64,000 nucleotides of DNA. It comes from an uncultured Tateyamaria sp. GTDB taxonomy: Bacteria; Pseudomonadota; Alphaproteobacteria; Rhodobacterales; Rhodobacteraceae. The notes beneath the pieces were generated by a model. The model was given only the letters and a program-made list of their open reading frames with translations, ran no database searches and had not been told where the DNA came from. Positions 1-8,912 of the stretch are shown piece after piece (position 1 is the stretch's first letter; every line of letters starts with the position of its first letter). Made by a program: the position numbers and the translations under genes. The stretch lies in assembly GCF_947496075.1 (NCBI RefSeq), contig NZ_CANMBJ010000004.1:372001-436000 (forward strand). Direction: 5' to 3'.

Positions 1-1056
1 ATTCATCTCTTCGAGCGCCTGGAAGGCGCGTTGGGGTAGCACGATGCTGCGTTCCATCCGTGTGGCCCCGAGGTCGGCGCCGCGGCCCGAGAACGGGTCG
101 AGGGCAAAGACCTCGCGTTCGACGGACGAAAACCAGCCCGCGCGTTCCTCAATTACACGTTCCGAGCGCAGGTCTTCCTCGGTCCAGACCAGCGCCCAGT
201 CCTGCCCTGCGGGCGCGCGCGCGGCTTTCAACACATCTAGAATCGGCCCTGATTGTTCCGTAAAGGCCGAGGAATACATCGGCCCCGCATAGAAACGGCG
301 CAGGCGTTTGGGGTGGATGTCGTCGAAATCCTCGTCGAACCCTTTGGCGATGGTGACCAGCTTTAGCTTGCCGAGCGATTGCGCCATCAGGTGCGCTTGG
401 GCTTCGGGCCAGCGGCGGGGGTCCTTGGGCAGAGCGGTGCGGCCCGTGTCCTCGACCTCCATCATGTAGATGACGGGCAGGTTCAGTTCGGTGTCGTAGA
501 CGGCCCAGTGGATGCGGAAGCTGCGGCGGTCGTCGCTGAGGTTGCCGGTCCAGACGATCTGTGGGTCGTTGCGGGGCCAGAAGAGTTGTCCCTTTTGCAG
601 GTCTTCGTAGTAGAGCCGCTGGGATAGGGCGAATTGCAGTTTCGTGGGCACCTGGCGGTCGCCGATGATGACCTCGACCATCTGCTTTTTCAGCTCATCC
701 GCGGTTTCGATGCGATCGAGATGGCGGTCGGCCTGCAACGCGTCGGAGGCCATGGTGAGCAGTTCCTCGGCCGCCGGAAAGCCGCTGTAGCGCGTGTCGA
801 TGGCGAGGCTGCCAAAGAAGCGGCCGGTGTCGCGGCCGACCAGTAGATACTTCTGGCTGAGCGCGCGGAAGGTGAAAGTCAGTTCGGCAATGTAGCGGGT
901 GAGGATCTTGACCTCGTCCCGGTTCAGATCGCCCTCGGCTTCCATCACGCCGGCCACGCGGGCGAGGTGGCCGGTGATCGTCTCGAACTTCTTGAAGTAG
1001 CGGCGCGAGGCGAAGAGGTCGGTGAGGCCGGAGGTTTCGGGTTTGCTTCGGTTCAT
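1..1056 (-). CDS. conserved protein of unknown function, C-terminus beyond window
   Basis: An open frame of 352 codons runs from an ATG at 1056 off the left edge of the window, so the C-terminus is missing. The start is fixed by an ATGA overlap with the stop of the upstream small membrane gene. The protein is soluble, with no signal peptide or membrane segment. It opens with MNRSKPETSGLTDLFASRRY and is rich in charged residues throughout. I do not recognise the family. It is the last gene seen of a four-gene operon with a TelA-like coiled-coil protein and two small membrane proteins, so a role in the same envelope or stress process is inferred from context only. Confidence 0.75.
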   Translation of the reverse strand, partial: MNRSKPETSGLTDLFASRRYFKKFETITGHLARVAGVMEAEGDLNRDEVKILTRYIAELTFTFRALSQKYLLVGRDTGRFFGSLAIDTRYSGFPAAEELLTMASDALQADRHLDRIETADELKKQMVEVIIGDRQVPTKLQFALSQRLYYEDLQKGQLFWPRNDPQIVWTGNLSDDRRSFRIHWAVYDTELNLPVIYMMEVEDTGRTALPKDPRRWPEAQAHLMAQSLGKLKLVTIAKGFDEDFDDIHPKRLRRFYAGPMYSSAFTEQSGPILDVLKAARAPAGQDWALVWTEEDLRSERVIEERAGWFSSVEREVFALDPFSGRGADLGATRMERSIVLPQRAFQALEEMN

Positions 1057-1232
1057 CGGTCATGCCCACCAAGTCCGGACCTGTCCGCGTCCATATTGAA
1101 AGCGCCCAACAGAAGTAGCCCTATCAACACCAGAGCAATGAACGGAACAAAGGCCCACCATGCAGCACCAAATTTACTGGCAGCGAGAATACCCAGAATA
1201 CCCACAACGATAGATGCAACTTTCAAATTCAT
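1053..1232 (-). CDS. small membrane protein, 59 aa
   Basis: This short gene starts at an internal ATG at 1232. A longer reading from 1340 would add an unlikely basic N-terminus. The product is almost entirely hydrophobic: one membrane segment at about residues 4-20 and another at about 24-42, followed by a short charged tail ending GLGGHDR. A GAGG element lies upstream of the ATG. The stop codon overlaps the ATG of the next gene as ATGA, which indicates translational coupling. No family was recognised. It most likely sits in the inner membrane beside the other membrane protein of this operon. Confidence 0.6.
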   Translation of the reverse strand: MNLKVASIVVGILGILAASKFGAAWWAFVPFIALVLIGLLLLGAFNMDADRSGLGGHDR

Positions 1233-1353
1233 AGGCGGGCCTCGGCATCCGCAAAAGCTAAGGGCAGCCCACGACCGCGGGTCTGGATATAAACAGCGCC
1301 TGAGTAGGCGGTCGGGGGCTGCCCGGGCGTAAAAGGCCAATTCCTAATCATCG

Positions 1354-1746
1354 TCAGTCATTATTTGAAGCTGAGGCTATCATGTCCGTTCCATCAGCAT
1401 TTAACCGGTGAACATGCTTGTCCCAAAAACTATGCTGCACGTTTTTGAAAAAAACACCTTTGGACTTCGGATTAGACGCTGCCAAAAGATTGATCTGGCG
1501 TATGGGTCGCATCATAAAACCGTGAATGAAACCAAAAAAGGCACCGACTCCGCACAAGAAAATCGCGGAGACATAGTTTCCAAAACTTGGGTCATTAAAA
1601 GCCCGTCTCAGTGCAGGGATGTCGCTGTGCACCTCACGTTCTCCCCCAGTAAAAACAAGCAGGCTGACGAAAAAAGTCGCCGCCAAGAACCAGACTGCGC
1701 CAGTCACCATACCTGACCTGAACTGCAGCGGATTAATGTAGATCAT
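1354..1746 (-). CDS. two-pass membrane protein of unknown function, 130 aa
   Basis: A 130-residue protein with two predicted membrane segments, about residues 11-31 and 57-78, separated by a polar stretch, and with a polar C-terminal tail of about 50 residues. Its ATG at 1746 overlaps the stop of the TelA-like gene by four bases (ATGA), so the two are probably translated together. No known motif is visible. By context it is an inner-membrane partner of the coiled-coil protein encoded just upstream. Confidence 0.7.
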   Translation of the reverse strand: MIYINPLQFRSGMVTGAVWFLAATFFVSLLVFTGGEREVHSDIPALRRAFNDPSFGNYVSAIFLCGVGAFFGFIHGFMMRPIRQINLLAASNPKSKGVFFKNVQHSFWDKHVHRLNADGTDMIASASNND

Positions 1747-2819
1747 GCACCATACGCGTTGCTGTCGTGCTTCTCGACGATCTGGGCAAAGCGCCGGGCA
1801 AACCGTTCATCCGCCTTGGCCTTCTGCTCCAGCACGTCGCGGGCAAAGACCATCTGGTCTTCGTGCGCTTCCAGCATGTCGGCCATACGGGCGTTGGTGG
1901 CGGCACCGATCCCGGCCATGGCGGTTTGTGCTTCCTGGTCCGTCTGCACGCCGATCTCGTTGATGCGGTGGGCGACGTCCTGCTGCTGGGCCGTTTTCAG
2001 CGACTTGGTCAGCGCATCATAGAGCACCACGCGTTGCTTGGTGTCTGTTTGCAGCTTGTTGATCAGCACCATCTGGGTTGCGGCCTGGTTTTGCAGGGAG
2101 TCCACCCAGGTTTTACCCTTCTCGATATAGCGTTCGAGGGTCTGGGACTGGGCCACCTTGACCTGTTCGTCCTGCACCATCTCGTTGTATTTCGAGTTCA
2201 TGTCGGCCAGTTCCGTCTCAAGCGCGGTGCGCTTGGCGGCGTCGGTTTCGGACGCAATCTTGTTTTCCAACGTGATGATCTGCGGGTCCATCGCCTGGAT
2301 GTCCCCTTGCAGGGCGGAGAGTTCCTGCACCGTCAATTCACGCTCGTCCAACGTCTCGGTCAGGTTCGCTTCGACCTTGGTCTTCTGCTCTTCCAGCATG
2401 GTCAGCTGGCCTTGTAGCAGTTGCACGATCACGTCGGATTTCGAGATCAGGTCTTGCAGCTTGTCGTCAATGGATGCGGAGCGCACGCGTTCCTGGCGCA
2501 TGGATTCCGACTTCGCCTTGGCAAAGATGCCGACGAAGCTCTCCCAGCCTGTCTTGGACCGCATCTCGTCAAAATCCTTGGAGAACGCCGCCGTGACATC
2601 GTCCAACCCCATGATCAGCTCGGCAATGTTGGCATTCATCACGTCCGTATGGGCGTGCACGTCTTCGAGCGTGGCATTTTCGATATCCATCGAAATGTCA
2701 TCGCCCGATTTCATCTTGGCGCGCGCCATTTCGATCCGGCTGGTCAGCTCAGCGATCTTTTCCTGTGCCTCTGCCACCTGTGATTGAGATTCCTCAACCT
2801 GGCTCGCGAAATCCGCCAT
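1743..2819 (-). CDS. TelA-like coiled-coil protein
   Basis: A 358-residue, cysteine-free, strongly helical protein. Heptad-like patterns run from residue 1 to about 50 and again over about 130-240. The C-terminal third (KGKTWVDSLQNQAATQMVLI, then a QRVVLYDALTK segment and a long helix) has the layout of the toxic-anion resistance family TelA, which is usually 330-400 residues. TelA proteins are associated with tellurite tolerance and envelope stress, but their biochemical role is not settled. The gene heads a coupled minus-strand operon. The family match is by overall pattern rather than a signature motif. A plain structural coiled-coil protein is the alternative. Confidence 0.55.
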   Translation of the reverse strand: MADFASQVEESQSQVAEAQEKIAELTSRIEMARAKMKSGDDISMDIENATLEDVHAHTDVMNANIAELIMGLDDVTAAFSKDFDEMRSKTGWESFVGIFAKAKSESMRQERVRSASIDDKLQDLISKSDVIVQLLQGQLTMLEEQKTKVEANLTETLDERELTVQELSALQGDIQAMDPQIITLENKIASETDAAKRTALETELADMNSKYNEMVQDEQVKVAQSQTLERYIEKGKTWVDSLQNQAATQMVLINKLQTDTKQRVVLYDALTKSLKTAQQQDVAHRINEIGVQTDQEAQTAMAGIGAATNARMADMLEAHEDQMVFARDVLEQKAKADERFARRFAQIVEKHDSNAYGA

Positions 2820-3053
2820 GAAATGTCCTTTCCACTCAATGCGTTGCGACAGATATAGTCAATGTAACACGCATTTACATCTGTCTGCGTCCATATTTGA
2901 GGAGATAGTTGCAAAAACACAGCGTCATGGAAAGGCGGGCTTGTATCGAATGCAGATTAGCGACGAAAGCCTGTGCTTTCGCCGCCCACATGTGAAGTGG
3001 TCCGCCCTGCTGAGCGGTGCAAATGCGTGGCGGGACGGGGCCCGCCGCCCGTG

Positions 3054-4262
3054 TCAGCCAACGACGTTGCTGTCCGGTCCGTAGGGAAAGCCGGTGATGT
3101 TCTCGTTACCGTCCTCAGTGATCACGAGGATGTCGTGCTCGCGGTAGCCGCCGGCGCCGGGCTGCCCGTTCGGAATGGTCAGCATCGGCTCCATCGAAAT
3201 GACCATCCCCGGCTCGAGCACCGTGTCGATGTCTTCGCGCAGTTCCAGCCCTGCCTCACGGCCATAGTAGTGGGACAGCACGCCGAACGAGTGTCCGTAG
3301 CCAAAGCTGCGATATTGCAGCAGGTCGTGTTCGCGGAAATAGGCGTTCACGCCTTCAGTCACCTCGGCACAGGTCACGCCGGGTTTCAGCAGGGACATGC
3401 CCAACTCGTGTGCTGCGACGTTGTGGTTCCAGATCTGAAGGCTGGCGTCATCCACCGTTTCGACAAAAAGGGTGCGTTCCAGGGCGGTGTAGTAGCCCGA
3501 GATCATCGGGAAAGTGTTGAGCGACAGGATATCGCCCCGTTCCAGCACGCGGCCTGTGACCGGGTTGTGTGCGCCGTCGGTGTTGATCCCCGACTGGAAC
3601 CACACCCATGTGTCGCGGTATTCGGCGTCGGGGAAACGCTTGGCGATCTCCATCTCCATCGCGTCGCGGCCTGCCATGGCCACGTCAATCTCGCGCACGC
3701 CCGCCTTGATGGCGTCGCGGACGGCGTAGCCACCCACATCGGCCACCTGGGCGCCGTGGCGGATCAAGGCAATCTCGGCCTCGGACTTGTGCATGCGCTG
3801 AAGCATGGTTGTCTCGTACAGGTCGACGGTTGCGACGGGCTTGAGGAAATCCTCCATCTTGGCCTGTTGCAGCAGCGTCAGGTGATCGGATTCAATGCCG
3901 ATCACGGCGCTCTCGCCTGTCACCTCGCGCACGGCGCGCCAGAAATTGTCGCGCTGCCAGTCGGTGTAGGTGATGTTGTCGCCATGGCTGCGCCGCCAGG
4001 GCTGGCCTGCGTCGATGCCCGCGCTGATGGTGACACAGGCATCTTCGGTCACGACACAGGCGTAAGGACGGCCAAAGGCGCAATAGAGGAAGCCCGAGTA
4101 GTAGGCGACATTGTGCATCGAGGTGAAGACGGCGGCGCTGGCGCCTTGCGCTTCCATCCGTTCGCGCAGCTCGGTCAGGCGCGCGTCATACTCGGCGGCG
4201 TCGAACGGCAATGCGTCCTTGGTGCCATTGTGAAAGCGGTAGAAATCGGGGCGAGCGGTCAT
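3054..4262 (-). CDS. creatinase (creatine amidinohydrolase)
   Basis: A 402-residue pita-bread-fold protein of the M24 superfamily, predicted to hydrolyse creatine to sarcosine and urea in the cytoplasm. It aligns almost without gaps to the known Pseudomonas creatinase, which has about the same length. The catalytic positions fall on the same numbers: His232 in GINTDGAHNPVT, Glu262 in GYYTALERTLF and Glu358 in MVISMEPM. The FGYGHSFGVLSHYYGREAGL segment is also typical of creatinases rather than of proline peptidases, whose metal ligands are absent. It lies 98 bp downstream of an alpha/beta hydrolase on the same strand. No sarcosine oxidase or urease gene is in the window. Confidence 0.9.
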   Translation of the reverse strand: MTARPDFYRFHNGTKDALPFDAAEYDARLTELRERMEAQGASAAVFTSMHNVAYYSGFLYCAFGRPYACVVTEDACVTISAGIDAGQPWRRSHGDNITYTDWQRDNFWRAVREVTGESAVIGIESDHLTLLQQAKMEDFLKPVATVDLYETTMLQRMHKSEAEIALIRHGAQVADVGGYAVRDAIKAGVREIDVAMAGRDAMEMEIAKRFPDAEYRDTWVWFQSGINTDGAHNPVTGRVLERGDILSLNTFPMISGYYTALERTLFVETVDDASLQIWNHNVAAHELGMSLLKPGVTCAEVTEGVNAYFREHDLLQYRSFGYGHSFGVLSHYYGREAGLELREDIDTVLEPGMVISMEPMLTIPNGQPGAGGYREHDILVITEDGNENITGFPYGPDSNVVG

Positions 4263-4360
4263 CCTTGACCCTCCTTTTCAGAAAGGTCCCGGCGTTCAGG
4301 ACGGTTTGGGCTGGAAATGCGGGCGACGCCATCGCCCGCGGCCACGCCACATCTGGCGCG

Positions 4361-5155
4361 TCACGGTGTCGTCGTCAAGCGCTGGATCATGTCACTGTCC
4401 GGGTTCGCCAGCGCCTCAATAACGTTGAAGTGGTGTTCGCCCTTGGTGACAACGTGATCGGCGCCCCATGCCTTGGCCAACCAACGCGCCTGATCAAGGA
4501 AAACAGGCCGCTCGTCCGCCCCGACCCACACCGTGACGGGCGTGTCGGGTTTTGGTTGGCGCATGGGGCTTTCGGCGCGCGCCATGGCCGCATCCATACC
4601 GAAATCTGCGTTCATCGACGTTTCCAGCAGCGGTTCAAGGTCGGATATGGGCGAGATGGGCATCACGTGGGTGAGCCGCGACAGAACGGATGCAGGCAAC
4701 ATACCGGGCGCAAGCATGCGCGCAACAAGGTGCCCGCCTGCCGAATGACCGGCCAGGCTGATCGGCCCCATGCTGCCCTCGGCCACCGCCATCACGGCCT
4801 GTGCGATTTGCTGCGTGATCCCCGCGATCCGCACGGTCGGACACAGATCATAAGAGGGCATTGCCACGCACCAGCCGTGGGCCAACGCCCCCGTCGCCAG
4901 ATGCGACCAGTACGATCGGTCGAACTTGAGCCAATAGCCGCCATGCACAAAGATCAGCGTGCCCTTGGCCTCGCCCTCGGGCATGAAGTGATCAAGGGCC
5001 ATCCGGTCGGAGGGACCATAGCTCAGGTTCAGGTGCGCGCGCGTGCCAAGACCATCCCGAAACGCTTGCGCCGCCTCTGCCCAGCGTGGTGGATAGTCAG
5101 CGGCCCCGTCGATATAAGCGCCGTTGGCATAGGCATCGTCCATGTCTGGCATCAT
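4361..5155 (-). CDS. alpha/beta hydrolase, kynurenine formamidase-like
   Basis: A 264-residue cytoplasmic alpha/beta hydrolase. The oxyanion-hole motif HGGYW and the nucleophile elbow GHSAGG are clear. A late Asp (VWVGADERPVF) and His (KGEHHFNV) complete a catalytic triad. The HGGxW motif is typical of arylformamidase/esterase-like members. The start at 5155 is preferred because AGGAGG lies about five bases upstream; the longer frame to 5242 lacks a site and approaches the divergent dehydrogenase promoter. It is probably co-transcribed with creatinase. The substrate is unknown, and an amide or ester linked to creatine or tryptophan catabolism is only a guess. Confidence 0.75.
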   Translation of the reverse strand: MMPDMDDAYANGAYIDGAADYPPRWAEAAQAFRDGLGTRAHLNLSYGPSDRMALDHFMPEGEAKGTLIFVHGGYWLKFDRSYWSHLATGALAHGWCVAMPSYDLCPTVRIAGITQQIAQAVMAVAEGSMGPISLAGHSAGGHLVARMLAPGMLPASVLSRLTHVMPISPISDLEPLLETSMNADFGMDAAMARAESPMRQPKPDTPVTVWVGADERPVFLDQARWLAKAWGADHVVTKGEHHFNVIEALANPDSDMIQRLTTTP

Positions 5156-5230
5156 GACCCTCCTGACTTTGGAACTGGACAAGCCTACCCCGTGTCGTTT
5201 GACATGCAACAGACCCGAAAAGGACGCACC

Positions 5231-6706
5231 ATGCTTGATCAAATCACAGACCTCAAATCCATGCTAAAGGATCGCTCGTTGCTGGAAACCCGCGCCTATG
5301 TGAACGGCGCGTGGATCAGCGGGGACGCAGGCACGTTCGATGTGACCAACCCGGCCCGCGGCGATGTCGTGGCCGAAGTGGCTGACCTGAACCGCACGCA
5401 GGTGGCTGAGGCCATTGCCGGCGCAGATGCCGCGCAAAAGGACTGGGCGACGTGGACCGGCAAGGAGCGCGGCGCCGTGCTGCGCCGCTGGTTCGAGTTG
5501 ATGATGGAGCATCAGGACGATCTGGGTACCATCCTAACCGCCGAACAGGGCAAGCCGCTGGCCGAGGCCAAGGGTGAGATCGCCTATGGCGCATCCTTCG
5601 TCGAGTTCTTTGCCGAAGAGGCCAAGCGCATCTATGGCGAAACGATCCCCGGCCACCAGCGCGACAAACGTATCACGGTATTGAAACAGCCCATTGGGGT
5701 GGCGGCATCCATCACGCCATGGAACTTTCCCAACGCCATGATCACCCGCAAGGCCGCCCCGGCGCTGGCGGCTGGTTGTGCTTTTGTTGCGCGTCCCGCC
5801 GAATTGACGCCCCTGTCTGCCATAGCCATGGGTGTGCTGGCCGAGCGTGCCGGGATCCCGGCGGGTGTGTTTCAAGTCGTCACGACCTCGAACGCCTCTG
5901 AAACCGGCAAAGAGTTCTGCGAGAACCCTGCCGTGCGCAAGCTGACCTTCACCGGCTCGACACAGGTGGGCCGTATCCTGCTGCGTCAGGCTGCTGATCA
6001 GGTGATGAAATGCTCGATGGAGCTGGGCGGCAATGCGCCGTTCATCGTTTTTGACGATGCCGATCTGGACGCTGCCGTCGAAGGCGCGATGATCTGCAAG
6101 TTTCGCAATGCGGGCCAGACCTGTGTCTGTGCCAACCGGATTTACGTGCAGGCCGGGGTCTATGACGCCTTTGCTGCGAAGTTGAAAACAGCCGTTGAGG
6201 CCCTGAAGGTCGGTGACGGGCTTGAGGACGGTGTCACGACCGGGCCGCTGATCACGGACAAGGCAGTTGAGAAGGTTCAGGATCATCTGGCCGACGTGAT
6301 CAACAACGGCGGCGCGATCCTGACCGGGGGCAAGGCCCATCCGCTGGGTGGTACGTTCCTGGAACCGACCGTCGTGACGGGGGTGACGCAGGATATGAAA
6401 GTGGCGCATGAAGAGACCTTTGGGCCCCTCGCGCCGCTCTTCAAATTCGAGGATGTGGACGATGTGATCGCGATGGCCAATGATACGATCTTTGGTCTGG
6501 CCGCCTATTTCTATGCCAACAATCTCAGCCGGGTTCACAAGGTGGCTGAAGCGCTGGAATATGGGATGGTTGGGGTCAATACCGGCATCATCTCGACCGA
6601 GGTCGCACCCTTTGGTGGCGTCAAGCAATCCGGGCTGGGACGCGAGGGGTCGCATCACGGGATCGAGGAATTTCTGGAGATGAAGTATATCTGTATGAGT
6701 GTCTGA
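5231..6706 (+). CDS. gabD: NAD(P)-dependent succinate-semialdehyde dehydrogenase
   Basis: A 491-residue aldehyde dehydrogenase predicted to oxidise succinate semialdehyde to succinate, feeding GABA-derived carbon into the TCA cycle. Landmarks are ITPWNFP (about 161-167), the Glu264 base in MELGGNAPF and the catalytic Cys298 in GQTCVCANR, a context typical of GabD. The start is the ATG at 5231 with AAAGGA upstream; the much longer open frame to 4211 runs through the divergent hydrolase and is not used. One oddity is that the cofactor-binding Lys of the usual KPA motif is Arg here (FVARPAELTP, residue 188). A related semialdehyde dehydrogenase function cannot be excluded. Confidence 0.85.
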   Translation: MLDQITDLKSMLKDRSLLETRAYVNGAWISGDAGTFDVTNPARGDVVAEVADLNRTQVAEAIAGADAAQKDWATWTGKERGAVLRRWFELMMEHQDDLGTILTAEQGKPLAEAKGEIAYGASFVEFFAEEAKRIYGETIPGHQRDKRITVLKQPIGVAASITPWNFPNAMITRKAAPALAAGCAFVARPAELTPLSAIAMGVLAERAGIPAGVFQVVTTSNASETGKEFCENPAVRKLTFTGSTQVGRILLRQAADQVMKCSMELGGNAPFIVFDDADLDAAVEGAMICKFRNAGQTCVCANRIYVQAGVYDAFAAKLKTAVEALKVGDGLEDGVTTGPLITDKAVEKVQDHLADVINNGGAILTGGKAHPLGGTFLEPTVVTGVTQDMKVAHEETFGPLAPLFKFEDVDDVIAMANDTIFGLAAYFYANNLSRVHKVAEALEYGMVGVNTGIISTEVAPFGGVKQSGLGREGSHHGIEEFLEMKYICMSV

Positions 6707-6880
6707 TGTCCCATCGTGGGACAGAGCATGGCCTTTGAGATTTCAAGGGGTTACCGGGGCGCATTTACCAACCGTTAGGAATTGGACCCTCACATGGTTG
6801 TGACCTCAGACGGGCATGATTGCCCGATGGTGGGCATCTGTTCTATTGATGTTTTACCTGTTTGCGAGGAATTTTGATTC

Positions 6881-7546
6881 ATGTTGACCAGACGCTATTT
6901 CGTAATGACAACCGCCGCCCTTTTTTCGGCACCCATTGCGGGGCCTGCATTGGCACGCCCCATTTCCGATCAATCAAAGTGGTCCGCGTGGGACTCCCAA
7001 GTCACCCCGGCCAATTTCGACCTGACAACATCGAACCCCTGGGGTGTGCACCGCCGGTTCCTGCCCCAGCGCGTGCAGGCCAATGACGGGTTGAAGCCGG
7101 GTGACATCCACGTGGATGCCGTGGCGCGATATCTTTACCACATTCAGGCGGACGGCACGGCCATGCGCTATGGTGCGGCCATTGCGCGGGGCAACCTGTA
7201 TGAGCCGGGCACCTACACGATCAAGCGCAAGACCAAGTGGCCGACATGGACGCCGACCAAGGCAATGATCGAACGCGATCCGGACCTGTTTGAAAAACAT
7301 GCCGATGGGATGAATGGCGGCCCCACGAACCCGCTTGGGTCGCGCGCGCTGTATCTGTTTGTCGGCAATCGAGACACGTATCTGCGCATTCACGGCACGC
7401 CCTACCCCCGCTCGATCGGCGGGCGGGCCAGCTCGGGCTGCGTGCGCATGATCATGGCACATATCAACCAGCTTTATCCAAACGTCACACCCGGCGCGAC
7501 GGCGTTCCTGTACCCGTCCGAAGACGGTACGACAGCGGCGAGCTAA
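6881..7546 (+). CDS. L,D-transpeptidase (YkuD family), exported
   Basis: A 221-residue exported protein. The N-terminus MLTRRYFVMTTAALFSAPIA contains a twin arginine followed by a hydrophobic stretch and a likely cleavage after GPALA, so a Tat signal is possible. The YkuD catalytic signature is complete near residues 168-190: IHGTPYPRSIGG followed by SSGCVRM, with the reactive Cys. Such enzymes make or remodel 3-3 peptidoglycan cross-links or anchor proteins in the periplasm. The gene stands alone, 174 bp after the aldehyde dehydrogenase. Confidence 0.88.
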   Translation: MLTRRYFVMTTAALFSAPIAGPALARPISDQSKWSAWDSQVTPANFDLTTSNPWGVHRRFLPQRVQANDGLKPGDIHVDAVARYLYHIQADGTAMRYGAAIARGNLYEPGTYTIKRKTKWPTWTPTKAMIERDPDLFEKHADGMNGGPTNPLGSRALYLFVGNRDTYLRIHGTPYPRSIGGRASSGCVRMIMAHINQLYPNVTPGATAFLYPSEDGTTAAS

Positions 7547-7701
7547 GGTCTGCGTTTCAGGTTCTTGCGTCGGTCCTTTCGCAGAGGGCCGTCGCAAGGC
7601 GTGGGCACCCCGGTCTTGTTGGTAACGCCTGGAAACCTGGCAAGGAACCGCCCGCGCGGGACGTCGCATTGTCCCTATCACCGTGCTATTGCGTGAGCGT
7701 G

Positions 7702-8409
7702 ATGGATTGGGACCGCTCCGCACATGCCTGGATTGAGGCACAAGGCACGCATGGTGACTTCAGCCGTCGGCGCGTTCTGGACGTACCGATGCTGGACCGC
7801 GTACACGCCTTTGAACCGCGCACGCTCCTTGATCTTGGCTGTGGCGAGGGACGGTTTTGCCGCCTTCTTGCAGACAATGTCGAGACGTTGGTCGGGTTGG
7901 ATCCTTCCAAGGCGCTGTTGTCCCGGGCACGCGAACTTGGCGGGGCGCAGTTCGTTCATGGCCGCGCTGAGGCGCTGCCGTTCGAGCGTGCCACCTTCGA
8001 CATGGTCGTGTCTTACCTAAGTCTTCTCGACATCGAGAGCATCGAAGCCGCACTTGACGAGGTCAGGCGCGTCTTGCGCCCCGGTGGCCGCTTTCTGTTT
8101 GCGAACCTGACAGGCTTCGCGACCGCCTCGGACATCAAGAGCGGCGGCTGGCGTGTCCAGCCCGATGGGGCGCGCAAGATCATCGTGCGCCGCTATCTGG
8201 AGCCCCATGCTGTCAAGGCGGAGTGGAAGGGCATCACGGTCACCAACTGGCACAGGCCCCTGTCATTTTATATGACGCACCTTCTGGAGCGTGGGATGAC
8301 ATTGACGCATTTTGATGAGCCAGCCGTGCCGGAGCCTGCCGACCTGAAGGAACAGGCTTACAACAATGCACCGTACCAACTGATCATGGAATGGCAGGCA
8401 CCCGGCTAG
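7702..8409 (+). CDS. class I SAM-dependent methyltransferase
   Basis: A 235-residue methyltransferase of the Methyltransf_11 type. Motif I is LLDLGCGEGRF (about residues 42-52), the acidic loop VGLDPS follows, and the post-motif LRPGGRFLFANLTG lies near residue 140. The substrate is unknown. The ATG at 7702 (MDWDRSAHAW) is preferred to an upstream in-frame GTG because the family begins close to this point, although no good ribosome binding site is seen. The preceding gap (7547-7701) holds an imperfect 12 bp stem-loop at about 7565-7596 and nothing else recognised. Confidence 0.75.
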   Translation: MDWDRSAHAWIEAQGTHGDFSRRRVLDVPMLDRVHAFEPRTLLDLGCGEGRFCRLLADNVETLVGLDPSKALLSRARELGGAQFVHGRAEALPFERATFDMVVSYLSLLDIESIEAALDEVRRVLRPGGRFLFANLTGFATASDIKSGGWRVQPDGARKIIVRRYLEPHAVKAEWKGITVTNWHRPLSFYMTHLLERGMTLTHFDEPAVPEPADLKEQAYNNAPYQLIMEWQAPG

Positions 8410-8454
8410 CCTCAGCGCCTGCTGGACAGACGCCCATATGACGCAGCGGGCTGA

Positions 8455-8754
8455 TCAGGTGGCGGCGGGGGTCGCTTCTGCCTCAACCTGCGTGCAGATG
8501 GGGCGCCCGTCGCGGGTGCGCAGCGGCAGGAAGGTCGTCTCGACCGGGCCGACATGGCGATAGACAAGGCACCCGTCCACCGGGTCGACCTTGACCGCGT
8601 TCAGGTCCTGTTTTGGATCGGCCAATGTCAGGATGCGCTCTGGCAGGGGCGAGAGGAACGGCCCGCCTGCTGCGCCTGATTGCGTGGTCTCGTCACAGGC
8701 GGCCAGCATTATCATCGCCGCTGCAAGCATCACTCCGGTCCGTTTCATGTCCAT
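8455..8754 (-). CDS. small lipoprotein of unknown function
   Basis: A 99-residue protein with a lipoprotein signal: MDMKRTGVMLAAAMIMLAAC, with Cys at about residue 20. The mature part is short, with two further cysteines (DGCLVY and PICTQV) that could pair in the periplasm. The start may be 8754 or 8748, since a GGGGGATGG stretch lies just upstream. It is divergent from the secreted hydrolase at 8913. No family was recognised. Confidence 0.6.
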   Translation of the reverse strand: MDMKRTGVMLAAAMIMLAACDETTQSGAAGGPFLSPLPERILTLADPKQDLNAVKVDPVDGCLVYRHVGPVETTFLPLRTRDGRPICTQVEAEATPAAT

Positions 8755-8912
8755 CCCCCGTGACATTGGTCGCTGGTCTTTGCCAAGCATCTGCCCCTGT
8801 TATCGTGGCATGTGTCCCCGCCTGCAACGGGCTGATCATCTGACGCTGACGTGAGTTGCGCGCCCGCAACGATTCCTGTGTGCTGGCGGGACCCAACACC
8901 CGGAGCACAACC

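Noticed and set aside
2973-4268. 431-residue plus-strand frame antisense to creatinase
   Set aside because: The minus-strand protein aligns end to end with creatinase, so the plus frame is a high-GC shadow.
4211-6706. 831-residue open frame suggesting a fusion to the aldehyde dehydrogenase N-terminus
   Set aside because: The extra 340 codons run antisense through the hydrolase gene, and a normal ATG with ribosome binding site exists at 5231.
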